9,216 nt of DNA from Verrucomicrobiales bacterium. GTDB lineage: Bacteria > Verrucomicrobiota > Verrucomicrobiia > Limisphaerales > Palsa-1400. Within the stretch, counting starts at the first letter, position 1. Every line of letters begins with the position of its first letter. A program made the position numbers and the translations under genes. Shown one piece after another: positions 1 to 6,057 of this stretch. The notes below the pieces were generated by a model. The model saw only the letters and a list, made by a program, of their open reading frames with translations, searched no databases and had not been told where the DNA came from. The stretch covers positions 1 to 9,216 of the forward strand of contig JAQGOW010000092.1 of NCBI GenBank assembly GCA_028293405.1, given 5' to 3'.

Positions 1-1703
1 TGAAAACGTCCATCCGCATTCGCGCCAACAACCGGGTCATCAAAGCAACTGCCGCCCAAATCACTCCATGCGCCGAAAGTGCCATTGGCACCACTTTGCG
101 CGGCCGTGATCACGGTGTTGCTCGAACTGCGCGCAAAAATCTGCATCGCGCCGCTCGCCAAATATCCAACGCTCACACTTCCGCGCACATTCCCGCCCAA
201 ACTACTCCACGCTCCAAAACCGCCATTCACGGCCGTTTCGGCGACTGTCCATATATTGTTATCCGCACCGCGAAGAAAAAGCTGCACGCGCTGGTCCGCG
301 TTATAGCCCATGACTGGCGTTCCACCATTCCCGGTCGGCCCACCAAGACTTGACCACCCGGCAAACGCTCCATTCGCGCCATTCTGCGGATCGACCTCCG
401 TCACATTCACCGCGTCCGGCAAAACCACCTGCATCGAACCATCCACATCGTTGCCGGCATAACTATCAACCGTCGTTGGAATCACTCCCGCCACGACATT
501 CACCGCATCATCAATCGCCTGGCGCGTATTCGCGTCATCAATGCCGGACGCGTTGTTGACGAGGAACGAAAAGAAATATCGTTGCCCGTTGTGGGGATTA
601 TCAACGTATCCGCTCAGGTCGATCGAGATGCTGAGCGACCCGGTCTTCGCATGCACATGGTTCGCTCCGTCGGTGCCGCAAAAGCGACTGCCCAACGTCC
701 CGTCAAAACAACCAATCGGCAGGATGTCATCCCACGTCGGAAAGTGCGCGACCAAATACCGATCAATCGCATTCTCTTCCTTGGCGCTGACACGATCGCT
801 GTGGGACAAACCCGAACCATCCAAAATCGCCATGCCGTTGGTCGAAATGCCCACTGAATTCTTTATCCAACCCAGCACCTTATTCGCGCCCGAGGTGAAA
901 TCATCATTGCCAGTCAACTCGTAAGAGATATGGCGCATTAACAAATCGGCCATGACGTTGTGACTGACTTTGCCCATGCGGATACACGCGATGTCCAATC
1001 GCAGCGGCGAACTCCTATACGTCAGGTTTGTCGAGCGATACGTGTAAATTAAAGTCCCGGGCGCGCTAAACCCACTCTTGCCCAAAGCGCTTCCAGTCAC
1101 CGTGATTCCTTGCGCCTGCAACGCGGCCTTGAACGCCGTCGCACCTTCCAAGTTGTAGGTGGCCTGATTCGCAAAATCGCGCGTGTCGTCCGTGGCCGAG
1201 TGATTATACATGCACGCCCCATATATTTGCACATTGCCCGTGATTTTGGTGATGCCCTGATTCCTCAACTGCGTCGTAATGAAATCCAACGGCGCGCTCG
1301 CGTTACCTGTCCCGAACACATCGTCGTTCCACGTGATGTCATGTTTCACCAGCAGGTTGACATCACCTGTCACCACCCCGCCGCTGAATGTTCCGTTGCG
1401 GAAAACGGTCGTCACAAAAAAGTTTGTCGTCCCGAGCAATTCAAACGCGGCGCCAGAGGTGATGTTCTTCATGTTCGACGCCGGTGCCTGTGTCAGGGTC
1501 GGGGTCTGCTGATAATACGTGACGTTACCGGCCGCGTTCTCGATCAAGACCGACCACGTGTTACCCGCGAGCGCCGGTCGCGCCGTAATCGCGTCAATTT
1601 GCGCGGTGATACTTTGCGCGCCAAACACCGGCCTGCTGGCAGTGATAACAAGAGCAAGGACGGACACGGCTGCTGCAACCGCGCGAAGGCATCGCATTTT
1701 CAT
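1..1703 (-). CDS. dacB: Exported D-alanyl-D-alanine carboxypeptidase/endopeptidase (PBP4, peptidase S13) with C-terminal propeller-like repeats, partial
   Basis: The gene reads leftwards and 567 codons are visible before the window edge, so the C-terminus is missing. Residues 1-29 form a signal peptide (basic start MKMRCLR, hydrophobic core, cleavage likely after VFGA). All three penicillin-binding-protein motifs are present: S76-N-M-K79 in the context PASNMKN (nucleophile Ser76), S247-H-N249, and K353-T-G355. DGSGLSHSD at 295-303 and LSGYV at 363-367 are also typical of S13. The family cleaves the terminal D-Ala or peptide cross-links of peptidoglycan in the periplasm. The stretch between SxxK and SxN is about 171 residues, clearly shorter than the roughly 245 of E. 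coli PBP4, so an inserted domain is reduced. Cys332 and Cys342 flank the run up to KTG and could form a disulfide. From about residue 415 the protein passes into WSxLGG repeats. The start at 1703 is chosen for the signal peptide; no Shine-Dalgarno is visible, and Met3 is an alternative. It is divergent from the atp operon. Family assignment is firm; the role of the C-terminus is inferred. Confidence 0.93.
   Translation of the reverse strand, partial: MKMRCLRAVAAAVSVLALVITASRPVFGAQSITAQIDAITARPALAGNTWSVLIENAAGNVTYYQQTPTLTQAPASNMKNITSGAAFELLGTTNFFVTTVFRNGTFSGGVVTGDVNLLVKHDITWNDDVFGTGNASAPLDFITTQLRNQGITKITGNVQIYGACMYNHSATDDTRDFANQATYNLEGATAFKAALQAQGITVTGSALGKSGFSAPGTLIYTYRSTNLTYRSSPLRLDIACIRMGKVSHNVMADLLMRHISYELTGNDDFTSGANKVLGWIKNSVGISTNGMAILDGSGLSHSDRVSAKEENAIDRYLVAHFPTWDDILPIGCFDGTLGSRFCGTDGANHVHAKTGSLSISIDLSGYVDNPHNGQRYFFSFLVNNASGIDDANTRQAIDDAVNVVAGVIPTTVDSYAGNDVDGSMQVVLPDAVNVTEVDPQNGANGAFAGWSSLGGPTGNGGTPVMGYNADQRVQLFLRGADNNIWTVAETAVNGGFGAWSSLGGNVRGSVSVGYLASGAMQIFARSSSNTVITAAQSGANGTFGAWSDLGGSCFDDPVVGANADGRF
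3..371 (-). repeat. WSxLGG repeats, PLL-like beta-propeller/lectin-type blades in the DacB C-terminus
   Basis: Residues 445-567 of the carboxypeptidase contain three copies of the motif G-x-F-x-x-W-S-x-L-G-G, with Trp at residues 450, 499 and 546 (spacing 49 and 47). Between the motifs lie recurring elements of the type 'V-x-V/M-G-Y/A-N/L-A-D/S-G/Q ... Q-I/L-F-x-R ... T-V-A/I'. A degenerate earlier blade (DGSMQVVL at about 421-428) precedes them. This pattern resembles the bacterial repeat formerly called DUF346, which builds PLL-like sugar-binding beta-propellers. The last visible copy is cut by the window edge, so the number of blades is unknown. The likely job, by inference, is binding glycans or cell-wall sugars. 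Confidence 0.6.
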
Positions 1704-2208
1704 ACTGAGCTTGGGACTGACTGGGCACGCCGGATTTGGTCCAGCGGATTTGTTAAGTAATGAACAACTGCTCGCGCGTACGAGGCACGACGTCGATAGG
1801 CACGAACAGTTCGGCCTCGACTTACTCGGGTGGGTTTGAAGCGGATACTGCTTGAAACTCCTCCGATCAGCTATAGGGCAAACTCTGAATGCATTGTGGC
1901 GCTACAATTGACAGCTGCTGCGCTCTCCTTCGTTCTTTCGTCATTAGCGCAACCCAGTGGCTAACACAAAAAGCATATCGCACTCCTTTCCAGCCATTTA
2001 CATTTAACGGCCGTGCCGATCCACAACTTGGGCATACCCGCAGCCGCAGATGCCCGAAAATGGGTCAAAAATTCGCTTGTGAAAACTTTCACAATAATGC
2101 AAGTTCTGCGCTCCCTCGCCAGTGCGGGGTCCCTTAGCCGTCGACGTAAAGAGGCGGATTCGGGGCATACATATATGCGCACTGTCGTGGATTGTTATTT
2201 TTCGTTCA
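1704..2208. other. Divergent intergenic region between dacB and atpB, non-coding
   Basis: These 505 bases separate the two divergent starts. Small open frames exist on both strands, but none has a recognisable product, a Shine-Dalgarno or a sensible start. It must hold the promoters of both dacB and the atp operon. The only strong signal is the palindrome at 2077-2094. A weaker inverted repeat, GGGCAT at 2030-2035 and ATGCCC at 2050-2055, lies just upstream of it. A perfect TTGACA occurs at 1908-1913 but has no convincing -10 box at the right distance. There is no atpI-like or atpZ-like gene before atpB. Confidence 0.7.
2077..2094. promoter_or_regulatory. Perfect 18-bp palindrome, candidate CRP/FNR-family operator of the atp operon
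   Basis: The sequence TTGTGAAAACTTTCACAA is a perfect inverted repeat of 8 bp arms around AC. Its core reads TGTGA-AAACTT-TCACA, matching the TGTGA-N6-TCACA arrangement recognised by CRP-type regulators. The centre is about 123 bp upstream of the atpB start and about 380 bp from the dacB start. Directly overlapping its right edge is AATAAT (2093-2098), five of six matches to a sigma-70 -10 box but without a good -35 partner. If that box is used, the palindrome would lie in the promoter itself. The palindrome is observed; the regulator and target promoter are inferred. Confidence 0.5.
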
Positions 2209-3210
2209 ATGAGAACGCTGATTTTAGCTGTAACGCTACTGCTCTTGCCGCTCGCGAATTTCGCCGCGGAACCGGTCCACATGCCCGCGATGCTCGCGCA
2301 GGTCGAAGCTGGCGAGACCATCAAAGCCACCGAACAACAAGGCAACACCGCTGTCGAACAAGGCAAAACTGCTGAAGAACACGCCAAAGCCGGCGAACAC
2401 GAAGAGCACGGCCTGCCGCTTCATCCCGTTGTCATCACCCACGTCGGCCCGCTTCCAATCACCAACTCCATGGTCGTCACGTGGATTGTCGCAGCGTTCC
2501 TGATCATTTTCGCGCGCATCGCGATGAGCAACGTGCAAATGATTCCTGCCGGTCTACAGAACTTCTGGGAGTGGATGGTGGAAAGCCTTTATAAATTCCT
2601 GGAAGACATCATCGGGCCTGCGCTTGTGAAAAAGACCTTTTGGTTTTTTGCCACAATCTTCATTTTCATTCTGTTTTGTAATTGGTTCGGCCTAATTCCC
2701 GGTGTCGGCACAGTCGGCAACGGCATTCAAACTGACCACGGCTTTGTCCTGACTCACCCCTTCTTTCGCGGCGCTAATGCTGACTTGAACATGACTTTTG
2801 CGATGGCAATGGTGTTCTTCGCCTGCTGGATTGTTTGGGCGCTGCAAGCAAATGGTTTCGGCGGTTTTATTCTTCACCTATTCGGCCCTAAGGGTGACAC
2901 CACTGGCTTGTTGAAAGCGTTGATGATCGTTGTCTTCTTCATCGTCGGCATTTTGGAAGTCGTTTCCATTTTGTTCCGCCCGGTTTCACTGAGCTTCCGT
3001 CTTTACGGAAACGTTTACGCCGGTGAATCCATGTTGGAAGCGATGCAGCACGTCGTGCCAAAACTCGCGTGGTTGGTGCCGATTCCGTTCTACTTTCTCG
3101 AAGTGTTGGTTGGTCTCGTCCAAGCCCTTGTGTTCATGTTGCTGACCTCAGTGTTCACACTGTTGATCTGCTCGCATGACGAAGGCGATCATCCGGCGCA
3201 CGAACATTAA
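2209..3210 (+). CDS. atpB: F-type ATP synthase subunit a (Fo)
   Basis: Subunit a forms the proton half-channels next to the c-ring in the inner membrane. The 333-residue protein has the family hallmark SLSFRLYGNVYAGE at 260-273, with the essential arginine at Arg264, and a C-terminal helix with Gln305 in LVGLVQALVFML. Hydrophobic helices lie at about 87-104, 144-163, 196-213, 236-256 and 286-320. The start at 2209 is preferred over a GTG at 2122 in the same frame, because ATG 2209 opens directly onto a signal peptide (MRTLILAVTLLLLPLANFAA, then EPVH). The GTG form would put 29 unrelated residues in front of it. No Shine-Dalgarno is visible. Between the signal peptide and the first core helix is an unusual Glu/Gln/His-rich segment (about 31-72) with 7-residue repeats, and the C-terminus is also His/Asp/Glu-rich (residues 323-333). 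It is first in the atp operon, 68 bp before atpE. Confidence 0.97.
   Translation: MRTLILAVTLLLLPLANFAAEPVHMPAMLAQVEAGETIKATEQQGNTAVEQGKTAEEHAKAGEHEEHGLPLHPVVITHVGPLPITNSMVVTWIVAAFLIIFARIAMSNVQMIPAGLQNFWEWMVESLYKFLEDIIGPALVKKTFWFFATIFIFILFCNWFGLIPGVGTVGNGIQTDHGFVLTHPFFRGANADLNMTFAMAMVFFACWIVWALQANGFGGFILHLFGPKGDTTGLLKALMIVVFFIVGILEVVSILFRPVSLSFRLYGNVYAGESMLEAMQHVVPKLAWLVPIPFYFLEVLVGLVQALVFMLLTSVFTLLICSHDEGDHPAHEH
2338..2379 (+). repeat. Tandem 21-nt repeat coding for 7-residue units in subunit a
   Basis: Two adjacent 21-base units (2338-2358 and 2359-2379) match at 17 of 21 positions and encode QGNTAVE and QGKTAEE. The flanking residues TIKATEQ before and HAKAGEH after look like decayed copies of the same heptad. 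The segment lies just after the signal peptide of AtpB, predicted on the periplasmic side. It looks like in-frame repeat expansion of a hydrophilic linker. Confidence 0.65.
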
Positions 3211-3262
3211 TTTTGGATTTCGGCCGTTTGACCGTGTTCGATCGCGGGAACAGCTGAGAATG

Positions 3263-3268
3263 AAAGGA
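3263..3268 (+). promoter_or_regulatory. Ribosome binding site of atpE
   Basis: AAAGGA, with 10 bases to the ATG at 3279, is the only clear Shine-Dalgarno match seen before any of the six atp genes. A small ATG-initiated frame overlaps it (ATG at 3260) but stops at 3277, just before the atpE start, and is not a gene. The site fits the need to make many more copies of subunit c than of the other subunits. Confidence 0.6.
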
Positions 3269-3278
3269 CAAATATAAC

Positions 3279-3467
3279 ATGACTGGAAATATCCATGTCG
3301 GTCTGGCAGCGCTCGGCGCGGCCATTGGTGTAGGTCTGATTGGTATGAAGGCTTCGGAAGCTGTCGGCCGTAATCCCGGCGCAGCGACGAAGATCCTCGT
3401 GCAAGCCATTCTGAGCACCGCCTTCGCTGAAGGTATCGTGTTCTTTGCGATTTATCTCGCGAAGTAA
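3279..3467 (+). CDS. atpE: F-type ATP synthase subunit c (Fo ring proteolipid), unusually short
   Basis: Subunit c forms the rotating ring that carries protons through Fo. The 62-residue protein is two helices (about 5-23 and 38-60) joined by the polar loop R31-N-P33, the conserved R(N/Q)P turn. The ion-binding carboxylate is Glu51 in AFAEGIVFF. Aligning it with the sodium-type c of Ilyobacter tartaricus, the sodium ligand Gln32 corresponds to Val18 and Ser66 to Gly52. The site therefore lacks the sodium signature and is most simply proton-coupled. Most bacterial c subunits are about 70-90 residues; here both ends are trimmed and only 11 residues follow the key Glu. The frame after the stop is not hydrophobic, so a frameshift is not the cause. 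The start follows a clear Shine-Dalgarno. It lies between atpB and a hairpin that precedes atpF. Confidence 0.95.
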   Translation: MTGNIHVGLAALGAAIGVGLIGMKASEAVGRNPGAATKILVQAILSTAFAEGIVFFAIYLAK

Positions 3468-3473
3468 ACAATT

Positions 3474-3508
3474 GCGCGGGGTCTTCGGACCTCGCGCTTA
3501 GATTTTTT
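3474..3508 (+). terminator. UUCG-capped hairpin with T-tract between atpE and atpF (attenuator or processing site)
   Basis: GCGCGGGGTC (3474-3483) and GACCTCGCGC (3488-3497) form a 10-bp stem with one G-U pair. It is closed by the tetraloop TTCG on a C-G pair, the very stable C(UUCG)G type. Five bases later comes a run of six T (3503-3508). The structure begins 6 bases after the atpE stop and ends 10 bases before the atpF start. It resembles an intrinsic terminator, though the T-tract is displaced from the stem. Because the downstream genes must be transcribed, partial termination or protection of the atpBE 3' end is more likely than full termination. Confidence 0.6.
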
Positions 3509-3518
3509 GTAAGTTGAT

Positions 3519-4070
3519 ATGAATCATATTTATATTCTGGCGAACATCGGCACAGACCTCGCTAATTCGGCGAAGCAAACGGGCGAAACCTTCGGCTTTA
3601 CCTGGCCGAACTTTATCGCCCAATGCATCAGCTTCTGCATCGTCGCGTTTTTGCTGCATCGTTTTGCTTACAAGCCGGTGCTTGGAATTCTTGAAGAACG
3701 CCGCAAGCGCATCTCTGAAGGCCTTGCCAATGCTGAGAAGATCAAAGCCGAAGTTGCCCGCACTGAACAGGAGCGCCAAAATATTTTGGCCCAGGCCAAC
3801 ACTCAGGCGAACAAAATGATCGAAGAAGCCCGCGCCGCCGCTGCTCGCGTGCAGGAGCAAGAGACGCAAAAAGCGATTTCTCAAGCCGAACAAATTATCG
3901 CTAAAGCGAAGGAAGCGTCCGTTCTGGAACGCGCCAAGATGTTGACCGATTTGAAGCGCGAAGTGGGTTCGCTCGTGGTCCGCACCACTCAATCCGTCAC
4001 CGGCAAGGTGCTGACAGCCGACGACCAAACTCGTTTGGCCGAAGAAACGCGCAAGCAATTGGCCGCATAA
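3519..4070 (+). CDS. atpF: F-type ATP synthase subunit b (peripheral stalk)
   Basis: Subunit b anchors the peripheral stalk in the membrane and reaches up to F1 through subunit delta. The 183-residue protein has one N-terminal membrane helix (about 29-50, from TWPNFIAQCISFCIVAFLL). It is followed by the family motif YKPVLGILEERRKRI at 51-65 and then a long, highly charged, Ala/Gln/Glu-rich helix (66-155) predicted to form a coiled coil. The length is within the usual range. Some 28 residues precede the helix, longer than in E. coli. No Shine-Dalgarno is seen before the ATG at 3519; translation may be coupled or leaderless-like. It lies just after the hairpin at 3474-3508 and 27 bp before atpH. 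Only one b-type gene is seen, so the stalk is probably a homodimer. Confidence 0.95.
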   Translation: MNHIYILANIGTDLANSAKQTGETFGFTWPNFIAQCISFCIVAFLLHRFAYKPVLGILEERRKRISEGLANAEKIKAEVARTEQERQNILAQANTQANKMIEEARAAAARVQEQETQKAISQAEQIIAKAKEASVLERAKMLTDLKREVGSLVVRTTQSVTGKVLTADDQTRLAEETRKQLAA

Positions 4071-4097
4071 ACCCTTTGGGTCTTTGCGTTAAAGCAA

Positions 4098-4490
4098 ATG
4101 AAAATCAACAAACAAGCCAGACTTGAAGCGCGCCGCGCTTTTCGCGCGTGCGAGGTCAACGGCAAGTTCGACGATAGCCGCGCCCGGCAGGTCGTGAACA
4201 TCCTCGTGGAACAAAAGCCGCGCGGGTATCTCGGCATTCTCACCCAATTTCAAAAACTGGTGAAGCTGGACGACGCACGCCGCAATGCCGTGATCGAAAG
4301 CGCCGTTCCCCTGCCCGCTGATTACCAGGCCAAAGTTCAAGCTGATTTGGTGAAGACTTATGGCGAAGGGTTGAATTTCACCTTCAAACAAAACCCCGCG
4401 TTGCTCGGTGGCTTGCGCATTCAAGTCGGTGGCGACGTCTATGACGGCAGCGTTCAAGGCCGTCTCGAAGCATTACAAGAAAGTTTTTAA
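4098..4490 (+). CDS. atpH: F-type ATP synthase subunit delta, short form
   Basis: Delta joins the peripheral stalk to the top of the alpha3beta3 head. The C-terminal part is clearly delta: NPALLGGLRIQVGGDVYDGSV at 99-119, then RLEALQESF to the end, matching the usual 'D-x-S-x-x-G-G-x-x-I-x-x-G-D-x-x-x-D-G-S-V' pattern. The whole protein is only 130 residues, against about 177-180 in most bacteria. By eye, the region matching the first helix (about 7-37) runs directly into what matches helices 5-6 (about 40-70). Roughly 45 residues of the N-terminal bundle seem absent. That bundle normally binds the N-terminus of alpha. There is no open hydrophilic continuation upstream (only 27 bp to the atpF stop), so a missed start is unlikely. 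Family assignment rests mainly on the C-terminal motif and its place in the operon. Confidence 0.9.
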   Translation: MKINKQARLEARRAFRACEVNGKFDDSRARQVVNILVEQKPRGYLGILTQFQKLVKLDDARRNAVIESAVPLPADYQAKVQADLVKTYGEGLNFTFKQNPALLGGLRIQVGGDVYDGSVQGRLEALQESF

Positions 4491-4508
4491 TTTAGAATTT
4501 TAGTTCCT

Positions 4509-6044
4509 ATGAGCACAACCTTACTTCAAGAAATCGAATCGAAGATTTCCGGCCTCAAAACCGGCGTGACGAAACAAAACGTCGGCACCGTGCGCGAAAT
4601 CGGTGACGGTGTGGCCAAGATCGAAGGCCTCAGCGACGCCATGCTCAACGAAATGTTGGACTTCGGCAACGGAGTCGTCGGCCTCGCCCTTAACCTCGAA
4701 GAATCCGAGGTCGGCGCGATCATTTTGGGTGATTACACCCACGTCAAAGAAGGTCAGGAAGTCCGCACCACCGGCAAGCTCTTGCAAGTGCCCGTCGGCA
4801 AAGGCCTGCTCGGCCGCGTCGTTAACGCCCTCGGCCAGCCGCTCGACGGCAAAGGCCCGATCAAAGCCGAAGCGCAATATCCCGTTGAAAAGATCGCCCC
4901 TGGCATCATCAAGCGTAAATCCGTCAGCCAACCGGTGCAGACTGGTATTATGGCCGTCGACGCGATGATCCCGATCGGTCGCGGCCAACGCGAACTCATC
5001 ATCGGCGACCGTTCGACTGGCAAAACCACCATCGGAGTCGACACCATCATCAGCCAGGCGCGCCAAAACAAAGCTGCTGAAGCCGCCAAGGACACCGACT
5101 ATCGCCCGATGTATTCGATTTACGTCGCGATCGGTCAGAAGCAATCAAACGTCGCCCGCGTTATCAGCGTTCTCGAAGAAGCCGGCGCAATGCCTTACAC
5201 GATTATCGTCGCGGCCAGCGCCTCTGACTCCGCTACGAACCAATATCTCGCTCCCTTCTCCGGCGCCGCAATGGGCGAATGGTTCATGGATAACAACATG
5301 GACGCTTTGATCATTTTTGATGATCTTTCCAAGCACGCTGTCGCCTATCGCCAAGTCTCGCTCGTCTTGAAGCGCCCCTCGGGCCGCGAAGCGTATCCCG
5401 GTGACGTGTTCTATCTCCACAGCCGTTTGCTCGAACGTTCCGCTCGTGTCAGCGAACGTTACGGTGGCGGTTCCTTGACGGCTCTGCCGATCATTGAAAC
5501 TCAAGCAGGTGACGTCTCGGCTTACATCCCGACGAACGTTATTTCGATCACCGACGGCCAGATCTATCTCGAAACCGACTTGTTCTATCAAGGCATTCGC
5601 CCTGCGGTGTCTGTCGGTCTCTCCGTGTCGCGCGTCGGTTCCGCTGCGCAAATCAAAGCGATGAAACAAGTCGCTGGCCGTATCAAGCTCGATCTCGCCC
5701 AGTTCCGTGAATTGGCTGCGTTCGCGCAATTCGGTTCCGACCTCGACGCCAAGACCCAGAAGCAACTCGAGCTCGGTAAGCGGATTGTCGAAGTGTTCAA
5801 ACAACCGCAATACAACCCGATGCCGGTCGAAGTGCAGGTGGCCGTTCTCTGGTGCGTGCAAAACGCGCTCATGGACGACGTCGCTGTCGATAAGATTAAA
5901 GATTTCCAGGCGAAGTTGACGGACTTCCTGACGAGCCGCAAACCGCAGCTCATGGACGGCATCCGTAAAAAGAAAGCTTTGGACGACGCGCTGACTGCTG
6001 AATTGAAAGCCGCGGTCACTGAGTTCAAGCAAACTTACCGCTAA
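4509..6044 (+). CDS. atpA: F-type ATP synthase subunit alpha (F1)
   Basis: Alpha is the non-catalytic nucleotide-binding subunit alternating with beta in the F1 hexamer. The 511-residue length is normal. The P-loop is G166-D-R-S-T-G-K-T173; the usual E. coli form is GDRQTGKT, so Gln is replaced by Ser. Walker B is ALIIFDDLS at 266-274. [22 protein letters not shown] at 289-310 and [17 protein letters not shown] at 365-381 are diagnostic, the latter holding the arginine finger Arg375 that acts in the beta catalytic site. The N-terminal region (about 25-95) is the beta-barrel crown and the C-terminus is helical. No Shine-Dalgarno is seen; the ATG at 4509 begins the expected MSTTLLQEI helix that would contact delta. 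It lies 18 bp after atpH and 13 bp before atpG. Confidence 0.99.
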   Translation: MSTTLLQEIESKISGLKTGVTKQNVGTVREIGDGVAKIEGLSDAMLNEMLDFGNGVVGLALNLEESEVGAIILGDYTHVKEGQEVRTTGKLLQVPVGKGLLGRVVNALGQPLDGKGPIKAEAQYPVEKIAPGIIKRKSVSQPVQTGIMAVDAMIPIGRGQRELIIGDRSTGKTTIGVDTIISQARQNKAAEAAKDTDYRPMYSIYVAIGQKQSNVARVISVLEEAGAMPYTIIVAASASDSATNQYLAPFSGAAMGEWFMDNNMDALIIFDDLSKHAVAYRQVSLVLKRPSGREAYPGDVFYLHSRLLERSARVSERYGGGSLTALPIIETQAGDVSAYIPTNVISITDGQIYLETDLFYQGIRPAVSVGLSVSRVGSAAQIKAMKQVAGRIKLDLAQFRELAAFAQFGSDLDAKTQKQLELGKRIVEVFKQPQYNPMPVEVQVAVLWCVQNALMDDVAVDKIKDFQAKLTDFLTSRKPQLMDGIRKKKALDDALTAELKAAVTEFKQTYR

Positions 6045-6057
6045 CCTCTAACGAGCG

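Noticed and set aside
1110..1760. Plus-strand open frame of 216 codons opposite dacB
   Set aside because: The minus strand here codes for a protein with all S13 motifs; the plus frame is Arg-rich and without family features.
1784..1805. Direct repeat GGCACGA
   Set aside because: Two copies of 7 bases only, with no further periodicity.
1908..1936. TTGACA as -35 box of an atp promoter
   Set aside because: The bases 16-19 further down (around CGTTCT) do not resemble a -10 box, and the site is 300 bp from atpB.
2030..2055. Inverted repeat GGGCAT / ATGCCC as second operator
   Set aside because: Six-base arms with 14 bases between them occur easily by chance; no promoter element is attached.
2122..2208. 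In-frame upstream GTG start for atpB giving a 362-residue protein
   Set aside because: It adds 29 residues with no family match in front of a clean signal peptide at ATG 2209, and has no Shine-Dalgarno.
3234..3251. TGTTC / GAACA hairpin before atpE
   Set aside because: Only 5 bp with an 8-base loop and no extension; too weak to call.
3279..3467. Sodium-coupled c-ring
   Set aside because: Positions matching the sodium ligands Gln32 and Ser66 of Ilyobacter are Val18 and Gly52.
3459..3518. Frameshift explaining the short end of atpE
   Set aside because: The alternative frame after the stop codes for polar residues (RSKQLRGVFGPRA) and stops soon; it does not extend the helix.
5145..6032. Minus-strand open frame of 295 codons opposite atpA
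   Set aside because: Mirror of the highly conserved alpha subunit; its low stop frequency follows from codon bias of atpA.
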